From Sternotherus odoratus (Eukaryota; Chordata; Testudines; Kinosternidae), in the NCBI GenBank assembly GCA_032164245.1, contig JAVMKO010000002.1:89789340-89853339 (forward strand): a stretch of 64,000 bases of DNA, in the 5' to 3' direction. The notes below the pieces were generated by a model, which searched no databases, was not told where the DNA came from, and saw only the letters and a list, made by a program, of their open reading frames with translations. Shown here in pieces: positions 25,630 through 38,100 of the stretch. The stretch's first letter is position 1; every line of letters starts with the position of its first letter. Position numbers and translations under genes: made by a program.

Positions 25630-26207
25630 AAGGCCTTAGGTTTTTGCCGCCCCCAAGCAAAAAAAAATTTGTCCGCCCCCCGCTTTTTTTGCTCTAATAC
25701 ATGTTTGCACTTTGCGATTTTTTTTTGACTGTTTAAATTTTTTTTTAAAATGAAAACATAATTTGTAGTTAGGACAGGTAAATAAATAAATGCTTCACTT
25801 GCCTTTACCAAGGTCTGATTACTTTGAAAGTTGAAACGATTTAAAACAAGTTCAAACACAAGCAAAATCTTCAATACCACACGCTAAACCACTGGCGCAA
25901 ACACAACACGGAAATTGGCGCAAATGGCGCTGATAGGGCGGCACAGTACACACAAGAAATTGTGATTCCTGATTTAATTAATCAATAACCATTACCACAT
26001 TTATGCACGTTCACATTATGAGTGACCACGTCACGATGTGACACGATATTTTTCACGCCACGCTCCTATCGCACTACTGGATTTTTTTGATCTTCATGCA
26101 TTTTTTTTCTGTAGATGGTGGATTTTTTCCGGAAAAAAGAATGCCGCCCCTGGAAATGTGCCATCCCAAGCACGTGCTTGCTTTGCTGGTGCCTAGAGCC
26201 AGCCCTG
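25630..26207. mobile_element. Non-autonomous DNA element, degraded
   Basis: The right end GGTGCCTAGAGCCAGCCCTG and the paired GCCGCCCC blocks near both ends (25648, 26142) suggest a terminal-repeat DNA element whose left end is degraded. The interior is AT-rich and non-coding. Confidence 0.5.
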
Positions 26208-26288
26208 ATCTGTGGAAGCCCTGTTAGATGGGGGCGTGGTACAAAGTTTTGCAAGTTTCGTATTCCTAAAATATTACTAAAACGCTAT

Positions 26289-26587
26289 TACAGACTCTCG
26301 ATTATCCAGGATGATAGGGAAAAAATAATTCTGGTTAATAAAATCCTGGATAATCACCATCCATAGGAAATATGGGGAGTGGGGGTTGATTCACCAGCCA
26401 TACTGTGCTGGGGGAAAGGGGTGTTAGTTCACTGGCTGTCCTGCGCCCTGGTAGGGTTTTTTTGTGTGTGTGCTTGGGGCAGCAGCAAAGCCAGAGCCGG
26501 CCCTGCGAGTTGCGCATATTTTTTTTGACATCCTGGTTAATCCACATCCTGGTTAATCCAATCCTGGATAATCGAGAGTCTACTGTA
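26289..26587 (+). mobile_element. pogo/Tigger-like MITE, copy 1
   Basis: Ends TACAGACTCTCGATTATCC and GGATAATCGAGAGTCTACTGTA with TA at the borders, as expected for Tc1/mariner-pogo elements. The interior repeats TGGTTAATCC. The second copy (38081-38383) is the same element in the opposite orientation. Confidence 0.85.
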
Positions 26588-26760
26588 ATTCCTTTTCACA
26601 TATGCCCTGCACACAACTGAAGATTTGGTTATAGCTATAACCGCTATAATACCAAAGAAGCATTGTGTATATTGAAGGAGCATCCTCTGTATTACAGAGT
26701 CCATGTAGTCCATTTTAAGGCAGACACTTGAGGTTCCTGCTTACAAAAAATAAGGCACAT

Positions 26761-26844
26761 CCAAAGAAATGGGTTTTTTACCCACAAAAGCTTATGCCCA
26801 AATAAATTGGTTAGTCTTTAAGGTGCCACCGGACTCCTTGTTTT
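26761..26844 (+). mobile_element. Penelope-like tail, 5'-truncated, 10-bp TSD
   Basis: ACCCACAAAAGCTTATGCCC and TTAGTCTTTAAGGTGCCACC match the shared tail. TAAGGCACAT is duplicated at 26751-26760 and 26845-26854. Only 84 bp long and lacking the left part of the hammerhead-like core. Confidence 0.7.
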
Positions 26845-26854
26845 TAAGGCACAT

Positions 26855-27895
26855 AAAGTTCATTAAGATATTAATGGAGCTTCTTAAGGCTCTTTAACAA
26901 AGATCACAGTTATCTAGTAGTTATGGTAAAGATGAAAGATGGTCACAGCCAGCATATCACAAGGCCAGCATATCACAAAACCAAGATCGTGTCTACTCTG
27001 GATTGACTGTAACCATGAGAATCCAATCAGTTCTGGCTTTTGAAACACAAAGATCAATGCTGGCTGCATCACACAGAAATCTTCAGGTTACTAATAGTGA
27101 CCACACCCCTGCGGCTAGAAATACTTTTGGCAGCGCTTCACAAAGCTACTTGTAATGTAAACGAACCTCTTCTTGCTAAACAGAATTCCCTCTGAAATTG
27201 TATAGGAGAAGTCAAAGCCTTCAGTGGGGATGAATGAAATCTTAAAGAATATTTGGCCATTTTAAAGTTACTAGTCAAAATATACTGGGCTGCCTGACAC
27301 ATTTCAAAAACAGAATTAACTGTCTTCATCTAGTGCATTTGAAATGTAGTCAGGATAAAGCTACTACATAGCTCTGGTGCCTATTTTTAGTAAATTCATT
27401 TAATGCTTGTGAAAGGTCCTAGATTATCAGCCCGAGGAGTAGTCCTCTTTCCACCAGACAGCAAGAACAATGTAGTATGAACCACAATGCCCTGCCTGGG
27501 TGTTTCAGTGTTGTTCAGCAATCCGAGGGGTAAGAGAGTCGTTCAGTCTCCCTGACTGCCCATTCAGCCCCTGCCTCTCTGCTGAAGTTGCCAAAGAGTC
27601 AGTTATGCTAGACGGGTGTCCACATTAAAAAAAATATTACTAGGAAATGAACTGACATCTCCGGTTCATTTCACTTAGGATGCTGAATGGGATAGGCAAC
27701 ATTCTTGCCACAGAAGATAGCAGAGACGGTCTGATTAAATGACGGTGCACTTTCCCGCTCTATCACCATACAGATAATTGCCTTCCCAGAGTTCCTGCAG
27801 TACACCCACATTATCTCCCCCAACCCCTATCTCTCCACAATAAGACGCTAACAGTTACTGAGATAAGGAAAGCTAAGAGAACAAGTTTAGGACTA
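26855..27895. other. Non-coding stretch
   Basis: Nothing identifiable beyond a short direct repeat (GCCAGCATATCACAA, near 26948 and 26963). Confidence 0.5.
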
Positions 27896-28383
27896 CCGTA
27901 TTTTTCGTCTTATAGGACGCTCCGGCCAATAAGACGCCCCCTCGTTTTTTAATAAAAAATCCGGACAAAAAAAAAAAAAAAAAAAAAGCGCCTCGCTCTC
28001 CCGTACCCGCCGCGCGGGCGGGCTGCCGAGGTTCCCCCCTCCCCGCCGCGGGCGGGCTGCCGGGAGCGTCCCGGTTCCCCCCTCCCCGCTGCAGGCGGGC
28101 TGCCGGGAGCGTCCCGGTTCCCCGGGCGGGCTGCCGGGAACGCTCCCGGCAGCCCGCCCGCGGCGGGGAGGGGGGAACCGGGACGCTCCCGGCAGCCTGC
28201 CCGCGGCGGGGAGGGGGGAACCTCGGCAGCCCGCCCGCGCGGCGGGGACGGGAGAGCGAGGCGTTTTTTTTTTTTTTTTTTTTTTTTTTCCCTATAAGAC
28301 ATTCGCCCTATAAGACGCACCAACTTTCCCCCCCCCGTTTTGGGGAAGAAAAAGTGCGTCTTATAGGGCGAAAAATACGGTAG
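27896..28383. mobile_element. TA-bordered MITE with a giant GC palindrome
   Basis: Ends ACCGTATTTTTCGTCTTATA and TTATAGGGCGAAAAATACGGT are inverted, with TA at the borders. The core (about 27985-28265) is an imperfect GC-rich palindrome with arms over 100 bp (GGCGGGCTGCCG / CGGCAGCCCGCC), flanked by poly-A (27967-27987) on one side and poly-T (28264-28290) on the other. The open frame across it is an artefact. TIR family not firmly assigned. Confidence 0.75.
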
Positions 28384-28434
28384 TTATATTTTAAGGGAAC
28401 CCTCATCATTGTCTTTGTAATAATACCTAGCCCT

Positions 28435-28635
28435 TTTAATCTTCAGAGCTCTCAACACCTAGTAATCCCTTTGAAGTAGGTAACTATATATTCCCATTTC
28501 ACAGATGGGGAGACTGAAGTGGAGGGTTGAAATGACTAGTCCCAGGACAAAGGGATAGCCTGTGTCAGAATTAGGATTAGACTTCAAAAGATTCTGGCTT
28601 CCAGTCATGTGCTGAAACCAATGGACTATATTTTT
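28435..28635 (-). mobile_element. MIR-type SINE, reverse
   Basis: TTCCCATTTCACAGATGGGG and AGACTGAAGTGGAGGGTTGA are the reverse of the MIR core, followed by an AGAATTAGGATTAGAC stretch. Confidence 0.65.
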
Positions 28636-29063
28636 CTCTGTAGCCTGTGTTTTTACATCTAGAATGTAATTTTTTCAAGAAAGCTGCTCTTGGGTTGGTC
28701 CATAGATGTTATCCTGGAATTCAAGGCAGATGTGCGAATCGGAAGAGTTTAGTTCTGAGCATTGCTTAGTAATGTGAACAAGTCAACTACAAGACTCTAA
28801 CCATCCCTTGTATTTTCCATGAGAATTAAATAGAGAAAATGCCTTTGCAGACATTCCTGTTGTTGTTCTGAAAACTGAGCTGCCAGTATAAACAGACTAT
28901 GAAGTAAAGAGTCAGGCTTGTAAACATCTATTCACCTCATGACTCTCTTCGCCTTATGGGATTCATTTACCCTTTATCGCTTCAAATGAATGCAGTATCG
29001 TCTGTGTCATCAGCCTGTCTGTAGCTTACCACTGTCACTAACCTTTGTTCTATTATCTTGCAG

Positions 29064-29190
29064 AAATATCTTCCAGGCTCCCGGAAATCATGTCAGTGGG
29101 ATCACATTCATTCTCCCCAGGTGGTCCCAATGGGATTATTAGAAGTCAATCCTTCGCTGGCTTCAGCGGTCTTCAAGAAAGACGATCCAG
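29064..29190 (+). CDS. RIPOR2: RIPOR2 exon 1 of window (start ATG 29090; GC donor)
   Basis: Acceptor TTATCTTGCAG ends at 29063. ATG at 29090 opens [20 protein letters not shown] and runs to residue 34 (split Arg codon). This matches the start of the main human isoform. The frame is also open upstream of the ATG to the acceptor (ISSRLPEI), so a longer N-terminus from an upstream exon is possible. The donor is AG|GCAAGT, a GC-AG intron. The nearby GT at 29195 would break the reading frame into exon 2. The RSQSF segment is a likely basophilic kinase/14-3-3 type site (inference). Confidence 0.95.
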
Positions 29191-32100
29191 GCAAGTACCA
29201 TCTTTGGGGGGGAGGGGGGTGAAGCTTTCAGCTCAAGAATTGAAACTGGCTTTGGAGACTGGAAGATTTTTGGTTTCTCTCCTCAGAGTTGAATCTGTGT
29301 GCTGTAGGTCAGACTGTCTCTGTTTGTCCTCCCTGCAACTCAGCTGTCTTGTATGGAGAATAAAGAATGAAGACACCCTGTCTCTTCATTGCTGGGAATA
29401 TATTGGGCTTTGTTTTTATTAATATAGGGTTCACCCTCTGGCCTCAATCCCAGAGGAATTTTGCTGGCGTCTCAGTGTGTATTATTTAATAGACTAAAAA
29501 CTATAGTTATGTGAACTTTTCAACATGTAAAATGTTCAAAACTGTGTGAAACCCACCCCTTCCCCAGGCTTGGGAATCCCAGCCACAACTTCTAAATGCT
29601 GTCTACGCAGCTGTTCTTTAGAGTGATAGTGCCAGACCCACTACCTTAGCGGACTCTGTTGACCCAGGCTGGAAAGCCTGCTTCCAGGGGCTTTGTAGAC
29701 ATAAATTACTGTTAACTTGATTAAATCCTGCTTTTTTTTAAAGCTTTCAGTGAAGCAGGGAACAAGAAGAAACCAGAATTTAGTGGGAACTTTCAGAACC
29801 ACATGAGAGAGTGTGATTCATATAAATACAGTAAAATTATTATTTATTTGCAGTGGAACGGCGCCTAGAGACTGGCTGAGATAAGAGCACGGTTCTGCTG
29901 TGCGCTGTACAGACATCAAGACAGCGCTATTTAGTAGCGTATGGGTTTTGTATTATTAAAAATTGCCTTTGTTCTCACCAACTGGGTGTAGCTTAGGCAT
30001 TGCTGCAGGGGACTGGACTAGAAGACCTCTGGAGGTCCCTTGATTCTATGATTGCCTAGCATTGCTGGATGGGACAGACCCAGTATTAGATGTATAGAAC
30101 TGTTGGCCATGGGCAAGCCTCAGGCATAAGCTTTTTTTTTTTTAACTGAACCAAGCTGTGTATTAGAGCAGACCCTCCAAAAATAAAAGTGTGAAAACCG
30201 CACCTCTGCTGATGCTTTCCCCTCCACCAGGCGGTACCCACTGGGCTGGGGCGGACTGGCCTGGGACCTGAAACCACAGCAGGAGACATACTGCGGTGTC
30301 CCTAGGGGCTCCGCAGAACCCGTCCTTTGCACTCCTAATTACCAGACAGGTATTCATGTCTGAGCAACTGGAACATCAGATGCTGATAGCCTGAGCACAA
30401 CACTGCTCAATACAGCACAGACTTATTAACCTGTAAACAAACAGTCCTCCAACAGGCACTACTATAAGAAGATTACTTTCAGCCAAGAGATAACATCGGG
30501 CAATAGTCCTTTAAGATCATTGTGACTGACAGTGTTTTCCTTTCGTGTCCATTTTGCAGGTGTAACTCCTTTGTTGAAAATTCCTCTGCACTTAAGAAGC
30601 CCCAAGCAAAGGTGAAGAAGACGCACAATTTGGGGCATAAGAACAGCACCAGCTCCAAAGAGCCCCAACCTAAAAGGATGGAAGAGGTCTACAGGGCCTT
30701 AAAGAATGGATTGGAGTAAGAGAATTTATCACTGGATGTCTGAAGCTTTCTTTACTACTTTAGAGTGGAAGCAGTGGGTCACGGGAGTGGGGAGTCCAGG
30801 CATGGTAGGGTAAATCCAATGGCTGACTTCTGCTCTCCTGTGTTAAACCCTGTACGCAGGAAGCAAAAACACACTGGGTGAAATCCTGGGTCTATTAAAG
30901 TCAATGGCATAACTCCCATTGACGTCAGTAGGGCCAGGATTTCCCCCCTAGACTGTTGCTCCAAATTTGCCTATCATCACATAGGAGAGTCGCACCACAC
31001 AATGTGATACAAGATAACATCACAGAAGGTAGCAATGCCTTTGTTAGATAGGCGCACGGGCAGTTATTGGACAGAGGCAGTCCAGAAACTAAACAGCAGC
31101 TTAGCTCTCACAAACCCCAGCTGTTCAATGTACTTGAAAGCATTAACTGTTACTCAGGAACTAAAGAAATGCCCCTAATGCTTGTTTAGTTGGTGTGGAG
31201 CATGAGGGTTGCGCATGCAAAGCACTAGAGAGATCTGGAGAGTTTTTATGACAGTCAGGTCAGTATAAACATGGTGTACTTGTTTAAGCCAGTATGTGGT
31301 GAGAATAGCTATTTGTTACACAAATATTCCTTTCACAGAGGTCAGCAATCTGCACCCTACGTACTGAAATGTAGCAGAGTTCATGATTCCATTTCTGGTT
31401 TATCTTTACAGCGAGTATCTGGAAGTTCACCAGACAGAGCTGGATAAGTTAACTACTCAGTTAAAAGACATGAAAAGAAATTCGCGGCTGGTATGTGTTA
31501 TCCGACGATTCCGATGATCAAGTGTTCTATGCTACTTGTACAGATCAAGGGTAACCTTTTCCAGGTATCGGAGGAAAAGGGGGGACAAGGGAGTTTGAAA
31601 GAAAAGCAGTTCTAGGGTTGCCAACACTGCATTTCAAAGATAAGGGACTGTTTCCTTAGCACCCACCCCATTCCCTCTTCCCACTATCATCATCATCACC
31701 AATAATAGTAATAATAACAAGCAGTCCTCACCTACATTCGGCAGGTAGGTGGTTTTTGCAGCACTCAGCAACTCCCAAATTTCTGTACAGAGATGGAGAA
31801 AATAAGGGACATCCCTTATACTAAGGGACTGTTGACAACCCTAGGTGAGCTCCCACCCAGGATCCGGTTTGATATTTCAGCTATGTAAACATAATAGGGC
31901 CGACTGGGGGAGCGTGTCGTTCAACGGAACGGTGTGACACACAAGCTAATCATCATCTCCCTTTCTTTATTGCAGGGGGTGCTGTATGATTTAGACAAGG
32001 TACGTTACACTCTGGGGCAGTGGTATTGCAAAGAAAACATTAAAAGTTGAGTGTTATGTACCCAGACCTGGAGACAACTGGCACAAAGAGCTTCTCAGAG

Positions 32101-35100
32101 CCTGATTCTCTAATCAGATACCACCACTGAGGGGGAGAGGCAGGATTTGCCACTGACTTCAGTGGGAGTAGGATGAAGTCCTGAGGGGTCAGAAACAATC
32201 CACAGTGAGTTCAGCAAGAACCCGCTTCAGGCAGGTTACACACAGAATAGTGACCCCCCAAAACAGACTCTAGAGAAACATATCAAGAAAGTCAGTGGAG
32301 AAGGCCCTCCTATAGCTACTGCCTGAGCTCCACCCAGCTCTTGCTCTGGAGTATGGATGTACACCTGCCACCTCTTCATTTAGCAAGAGAGGGTCAAATT
32401 TACTGCTAGTGCATTTCAGTGGAGTTGTGCCCATTTACACCAGTAGTCCACCAAGTCTTCAGAGTGTCTCCAGTCTGTACACTCACTACTGATCCTGCAA
32501 AAATCAAAGGCCTTCAGGCCTTTGGGTAGAGCTGGTTGAAAAATGGCAGATGTTCTTCACAGAGAAATGTAAAAAAAACACACACAAAAAAAACACCCAA
32601 AAACTTTAATGAAAACGAAGAAAAAAAATGTAAAAAACAAAACATTTTCAGTTTTCAGAGAACTTCTGGTAACATTTTGGCATTTTGAAAACCAGAAACT
32701 GATCGATGTAATTATTTTTTACTGAAAAACAACAAATTTTAAATGAAAAATGTTCAGGTTTTTTTTAATTGAAAACAATCTTTTTAAATGAAAATTTATC
32801 CATAGAAATTTTTGTTTTGGTCAGAGCCATTTTTGGACAAAATAGGTAGGGGTGGAAAAATTTCAACAAGCTCTACTTTTGGGTGAAAGACTAGTTACAG
32901 ATAAAGTATCTGATCTGAGATTAATGTACAAAAACCTCTCCAGAATGAAAGAAAGCTTCAGAGTTTGGAGAAGTGTTTCTTTGAAGCTCACAATGGCTTG
33001 AGACAGGAAAATCAGCTAAAGAGAAGATTTTTGCAAGGAATCTATATAAAAATACAATCATCTGAGCTATCAGAAAAAATCTCTAATTTCTCTTTTATTT
33101 ATTTATTTGCAGCAAATCAAAGCGATAGAAAGATATATGAGAAGGCTGGAGTTCCACATTAGTATGGTAATGAACAACTCTATCATGTTTCTTCTATATC
33201 TGCTTTTATATTACTAAGGGCTGGTCTTCACTACCCACCAATCCGGCGGGTAGCGATCGATCTTCTGGCGATCGATTTCTCGTGTCTTGTGAAGACGCGA
33301 GAAATCGATTGCCTGCGGCACCCCTGTCGACTCCGGAAGTCCAACTTGCTGGGAGCTGCAAGCTGGAGTCGACGGGGGAGCGCGCCGCCGACTGCCGCCG
33401 CCGTGAGGACGGACGGTAAGTCGGCTGCAGATACGCAAACTTCAGCTACGTGATTCACATAGCTGAAGTTGCGTATCTGCAGTCGATTCCCCCACGTATT
33501 GGGTTCCAGCCCTTAGAGAACCAACCACTGCCTAGTGTGAACGCTTCCACTCCAGAGGGACCCACCTTGCTGCCTCTCTCCAGTGCAGTGAAAGTACTGC
33601 AATGACTCCTGAGACAGAAACAAAGAAAGGATTTTAAAAAGCTTTAAAACCTCTGAGGTTTGCCAGTTCCACATGCACACCAAATGCTCCCACTGACAAT
33701 GGGTGCAAAGGAAATGCATGGTCAGGCCCTGGATGGGGAACCTAAGATCTCATAAGTTTACTTTAAAGGTACAGGTAAAGGCACACTTGCACCTGCAAGA
33801 AGTTTAAGTTCACAATTTGATCTACTTTGCATATTAAAGTCTCCCAGTCAGATTGCAAGTGTCCTCTGGATTTCAACACTAGTTTTTACACCATTTTACT
33901 CCACTGGGCCAAACTCTGCTCAGTTACACCAGTATATACTTGGAATAACTCCATCCAAGTCAGTCAGTGTAGTCTAGATTTACACCAGTCTGCCTTAGAA
34001 TCAAACCCACAGTATATTATTTTTTAGTCATTAATATATCTACTAATTCACATTTTTTCCAACTTGACAAAATGAGGTATTTATATGATAGATGAAATGT
34101 CTACTGAGATTCATTTAAAAAACACACACGCTGCTTGTTATATACAAGAGTGACCAGGCATACAAAAAACACTTCAATTTCATTGTTCTCATAATCACAC
34201 AGCTCAAAAAAAATCTTTAAGAAATACAGTAGGTTGAAATTTTCTCTCCAAACAAATACACTTCCTTGCTGGTAACCTGCATGTCAAAATTATAGCCTAA
34301 AGCACAATTTCTATCTAAATTCCTCCTACGCTATCCCCATCCTGCAGAGAGCTACTGGTTTCTATGTTTATGAAAAGAGATTCTAAACGTAAGAGGAACT
34401 AATAAAAACAACTCTACCTGCTCAGAGTGTTAGTTCACTGCTCTATAACCCATGGTGACAAATAAATACACCATTGTGTGAGAGAGTTTTAGAACATCAG
34501 ATCTTAGGCAGCTACTTAGGAAAATAGTTTTTAAAAGGATAGAAACAGAAGAATCTTTCAGAACAAGGACAAACTGTGCTGTCTTCTGATAACAGCATTG
34601 CCCTATTAATGCTAAGTACTATTGTCATTCTGTACAGGAAACAAAGCATGGAAAACAGGAAGTGTAGTAACAGGTGGCAGATCTTTACAGTGGCAGATGA
34701 ATTCATCTTAACCAGGCTCACATGTGCCGACACAGAGTCTGAGCACAGGGGTAGACCCCACCCTGATTACAGACAACTATTTATAGCAGCTCTTTAGAAT
34801 GGAGACTAGAGAGTTGCTAGTTGGAAGGATCAAGTGTCCTGGGCTTGCATCTCAGATAAGCTTGGTTTGTAATTCTGAAGTATTAATAAAGATACCTTTT
34901 TGTTCATTCATCTTTGCTGAAGTATTCCATTTGTAAACTACCTTCTGTTTTAGTTACAGGTCCCTCAGACAAATTGTATCTGCCATTATGAACCCAAATC
35001 AGCCTTGTTAGTCTGATTTTTACACTTTGATTTTTGAAAGTGTGATGGGGTGGGGCACCAATGGGGTGTACTCAATCACACTTCTTTCCCATTCAGTTGG

Positions 35101-38100
35101 GAAACAGGCAACAGCATTTTTGTTAGATAGAGCTGAATGGGAAATTTTGACTTAGGAGCTGAACATTCCTAAAGTTGGGGGATCCAGGTTTTGGTTCGGG
35201 TTTGTTTCTAATGTAGATAAAATAAAGTCATGGTGGCAGGTAGTGTCTGAAGTTAACACAAGTTTTGATAGCGACAAGTTCTGCTGTGAAAGATCCATGA
35301 CAGAGCAGCATTAGGATGCAGTGCATGATCTGCTAGAAAAAAAGTGAAATATATAAAAACTGAATCTTGCCCACTGTTAGCAGGAACAGTGGAATGAACT
35401 GATGTGACAACCCCCCTGTAGTTTGTTTCACAGAAAAATCCAACTCTTAAAATAACTTCATTTTACTAATGAAACCATTTGTTTGGATATAGCAGCCAGC
35501 TGCAGGAGATGAATCTGGTAGAAGTCCCACTGCTGCAAGCCCCCAGCAAAAAACTCAGCTATAACAAATAAGGATAAGGTTTTAAAAGAACAGCTGGAGT
35601 GTTGAATAAGCTTAAGGAATTATTAATAGCCTATTGAGCTTTTTTCTTATAAAGTTATGATCTAAAACTGGCCCACGTTGGTAGATAACTAGGACCAAGA
35701 TATCCAAAAGTGATTAGGGAGTTTTGGGTGCCCAATGTGAGACACTTTCAAGGGGCCTGATTTTCAGAGGGTGGACAATCAGCGCCCAAAACGACTAGTT
35801 ACTTTTGAAAATCTTAACCTAAGTTAGCTTGCATTCGACGAAGTGGGTATTAGCCCACGAAAGCTTATGCTTCAATACTTTAGTTAGTCTTTAAGGTGCC
35901 ACAGGACTCTTTGTTACCTCTGCTATTCCAGACTAACACGGCTACCTCTCTGATTCTTAGCCTAAGTTGTTACTCTCTGATGGATGTTCAGTGGTCTATA
36001 TGAAATGAGTTAAAGGCCTCGGTCACAGTTTCAGGGTGACTGTACCCCCGTGGCCCACTCCAGGAGTTTTAAGGCTGCACAGCTCCCATACACTCTGATA
36101 TCCTCAGCCAGCCAGTCTGTCTGAAGGCCAGTGCCTGAGCTTTGCTTTCTCCTCAAGGGCTCTGAGCAGTGTATTGCCAGCAGTTACGGGTTACCACATA
36201 GCTTTTTCTCAGCAAGACCTTTATTGCTTAAGGTAAAAGCATTACACAGAAAAGTATTCATAAATAAAAGCTCCTCCATCCGTACTCAGAGCTTACCAGA
36301 GATCAACCATCAGCCTTTTAGAGCCCTAGTAGATCAAAGTCCTCCCAACCCATCTGCAAGGGTTGGGTCCTGCCTGCTGATGCCAGGTAATGTCAGCGGT
36401 GAGTCCTGCAGTGTGAACGCCAAGACCTGCATGCAAGCTGTGTCAGATATTGCAATTGCAGGCAATATCTTTGGGGACAATATTGCATGAAAGCGATGAC
36501 TGGTTTATGTATGATTGATTATGTTCTGCTCTGTAGGGGAGGGTTACCACAACTCCTCCAGGGACTAAAAACCTTGAGAGGTGGTTAAAGTGAATCACTG
36601 AGATCAAACAACTCTAGAGAGGTACCAACCGCTGCTGCTATGTGTATATACTGATTCAAGCTGGGTTTTCCAGAGACTAAGAAACAAAGGAAAGGCTTTT
36701 GGTGTAAAAGGATGAGCTTGTACTGACTCGGGGCCTTCTTTCTGATCCAGCAAATGGACAGGACCTTCTGTCCTAGGGCGGGACTAAGCTTGCCATTGCT
36801 TTTCTAAAGAAATTTAGAGAGTTCTACAAATCCCAGATAAAAATGGAAAACAGTAGTGGCAGGTCTGCAGAACTAAAGTACAAATTGCTGAGTCTCTGTT
36901 GTCTTGAAGTTTTACAGCAGAGGATGTTTTTCCATATTGCATCCTTTTTAAATGTCATGTGACGGCATCAAAGCTATGGTTGTCTGCCTGCGGGTGTACC
37001 TAAAAGTTCAGTTTTAATGGAACCTATTTTTTGATTCCTTTGGATTTCTTTCATTTAATGGACATTCATTGTTGCTGCTAGGTGGATGAGCTGTATGAAG
37101 CCTATTGTATCCAAAGACGTCTTTGTGACGGCGCCAGCAAAATGAAGCAAGCATTTGCAATGTCGCCTGCCAGCAAAGCAGCTCGAGAGAGTTTGTCTGA
37201 AATCAACAGAAGTTACAAGGAATACACAGAGGTACGTGCTACTCTGTGTAGTCCAGTCCTGCACTGCTTGACATTAGTGAGAGTGTTCCCTTAGATTTCA
37301 ATGGGAATTTTGTCTGAATAAGGACTGCAGGATCAGCCCCTAAGTCAATGCAGCTAATTACTTTTCACTTTTGAAATATTTGACTCATTAGAAATATTAT
37401 GGAACTATTTTGTACGGACTTCCATAGGGCAGTAGGAGATCTGCAAATACAAGTTTGTCACTCTGTCAGAGATGGATGGAGTGAGCACAGTGACATTTTA
37501 TTGTAATGTGACAATATCTCCATCTAAACCTGCACTCTGGGGCCACTGTCCAGGAAAAGGCATAAGACCGCCCTGAATCTGTACTCCAACTAAATTCTTC
37601 CGAATTCTGCAGATTTCAGTACATTATGGTTTCCATTAGCCTGGAACCCATTTGTGCGAAGACATCTGCTGCATCTTTTCTAATCTTACTCAATCTTATT
37701 TAATCTACTTTATTAACGTGCGATTGCATCATGATCTAGAAAAGCTACAGAAAGGTGTGACATCCACCACAGCTCCTAGGTAATAGCAGTCTCCTTAAAT
37801 ACGGAGAAGGCACTGGGAAGAGTCCAATGCCCCTCTTCTCATAGTGTGTTCCAAATAGCTCAAAGCATAAAAACATGTTGAGATCCACTTTGGCACAAAT
37901 CCTTGACTGGAGGGAGGGGTGGGGAAATGATCCTTTCACCATGATGGCTGAAACTTTGTTCTGCCCCTGCAAGGATTATAATGCAACAAAAAAAGAACAA
38001 ATTCAACCTTGGTGTAAACAGGCTTGGCTGACCTGAAGTCAATAGAGCTGCATCTGTCTATTCCAGGGCTGATTTGGGCATACAGTAGACTCTGGATTAT

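Larger units (their letters stand above)
35690..36000. repeat. Palindromic amniote repeat interrupted by Penelope tail
   Basis: CCAAAAGTGATTAGGGAGTT, TTGGGTGCCC on one arm pair with GCGCCCAAAACGACTAGTTA, CTTTTGAAAATCTT on the other. The arms lie at 35700-35735 and 35783-35815. The Penelope-like tail 35826-35960 is inserted just after the right arm. Confidence 0.65.

Noticed and set aside
27949..28323. 124-residue minus-strand open frame rich in Arg, Gly and Pro
   Set aside because: It is the translation of the GC palindrome of a MITE plus its poly-A/T tracts. No domain, and the repeat structure fully explains it.
29195..29200. GT donor four bases after the GC donor of exon 1
   Set aside because: Using it would shift the frame in exon 2 and break the match to RIPOR2.
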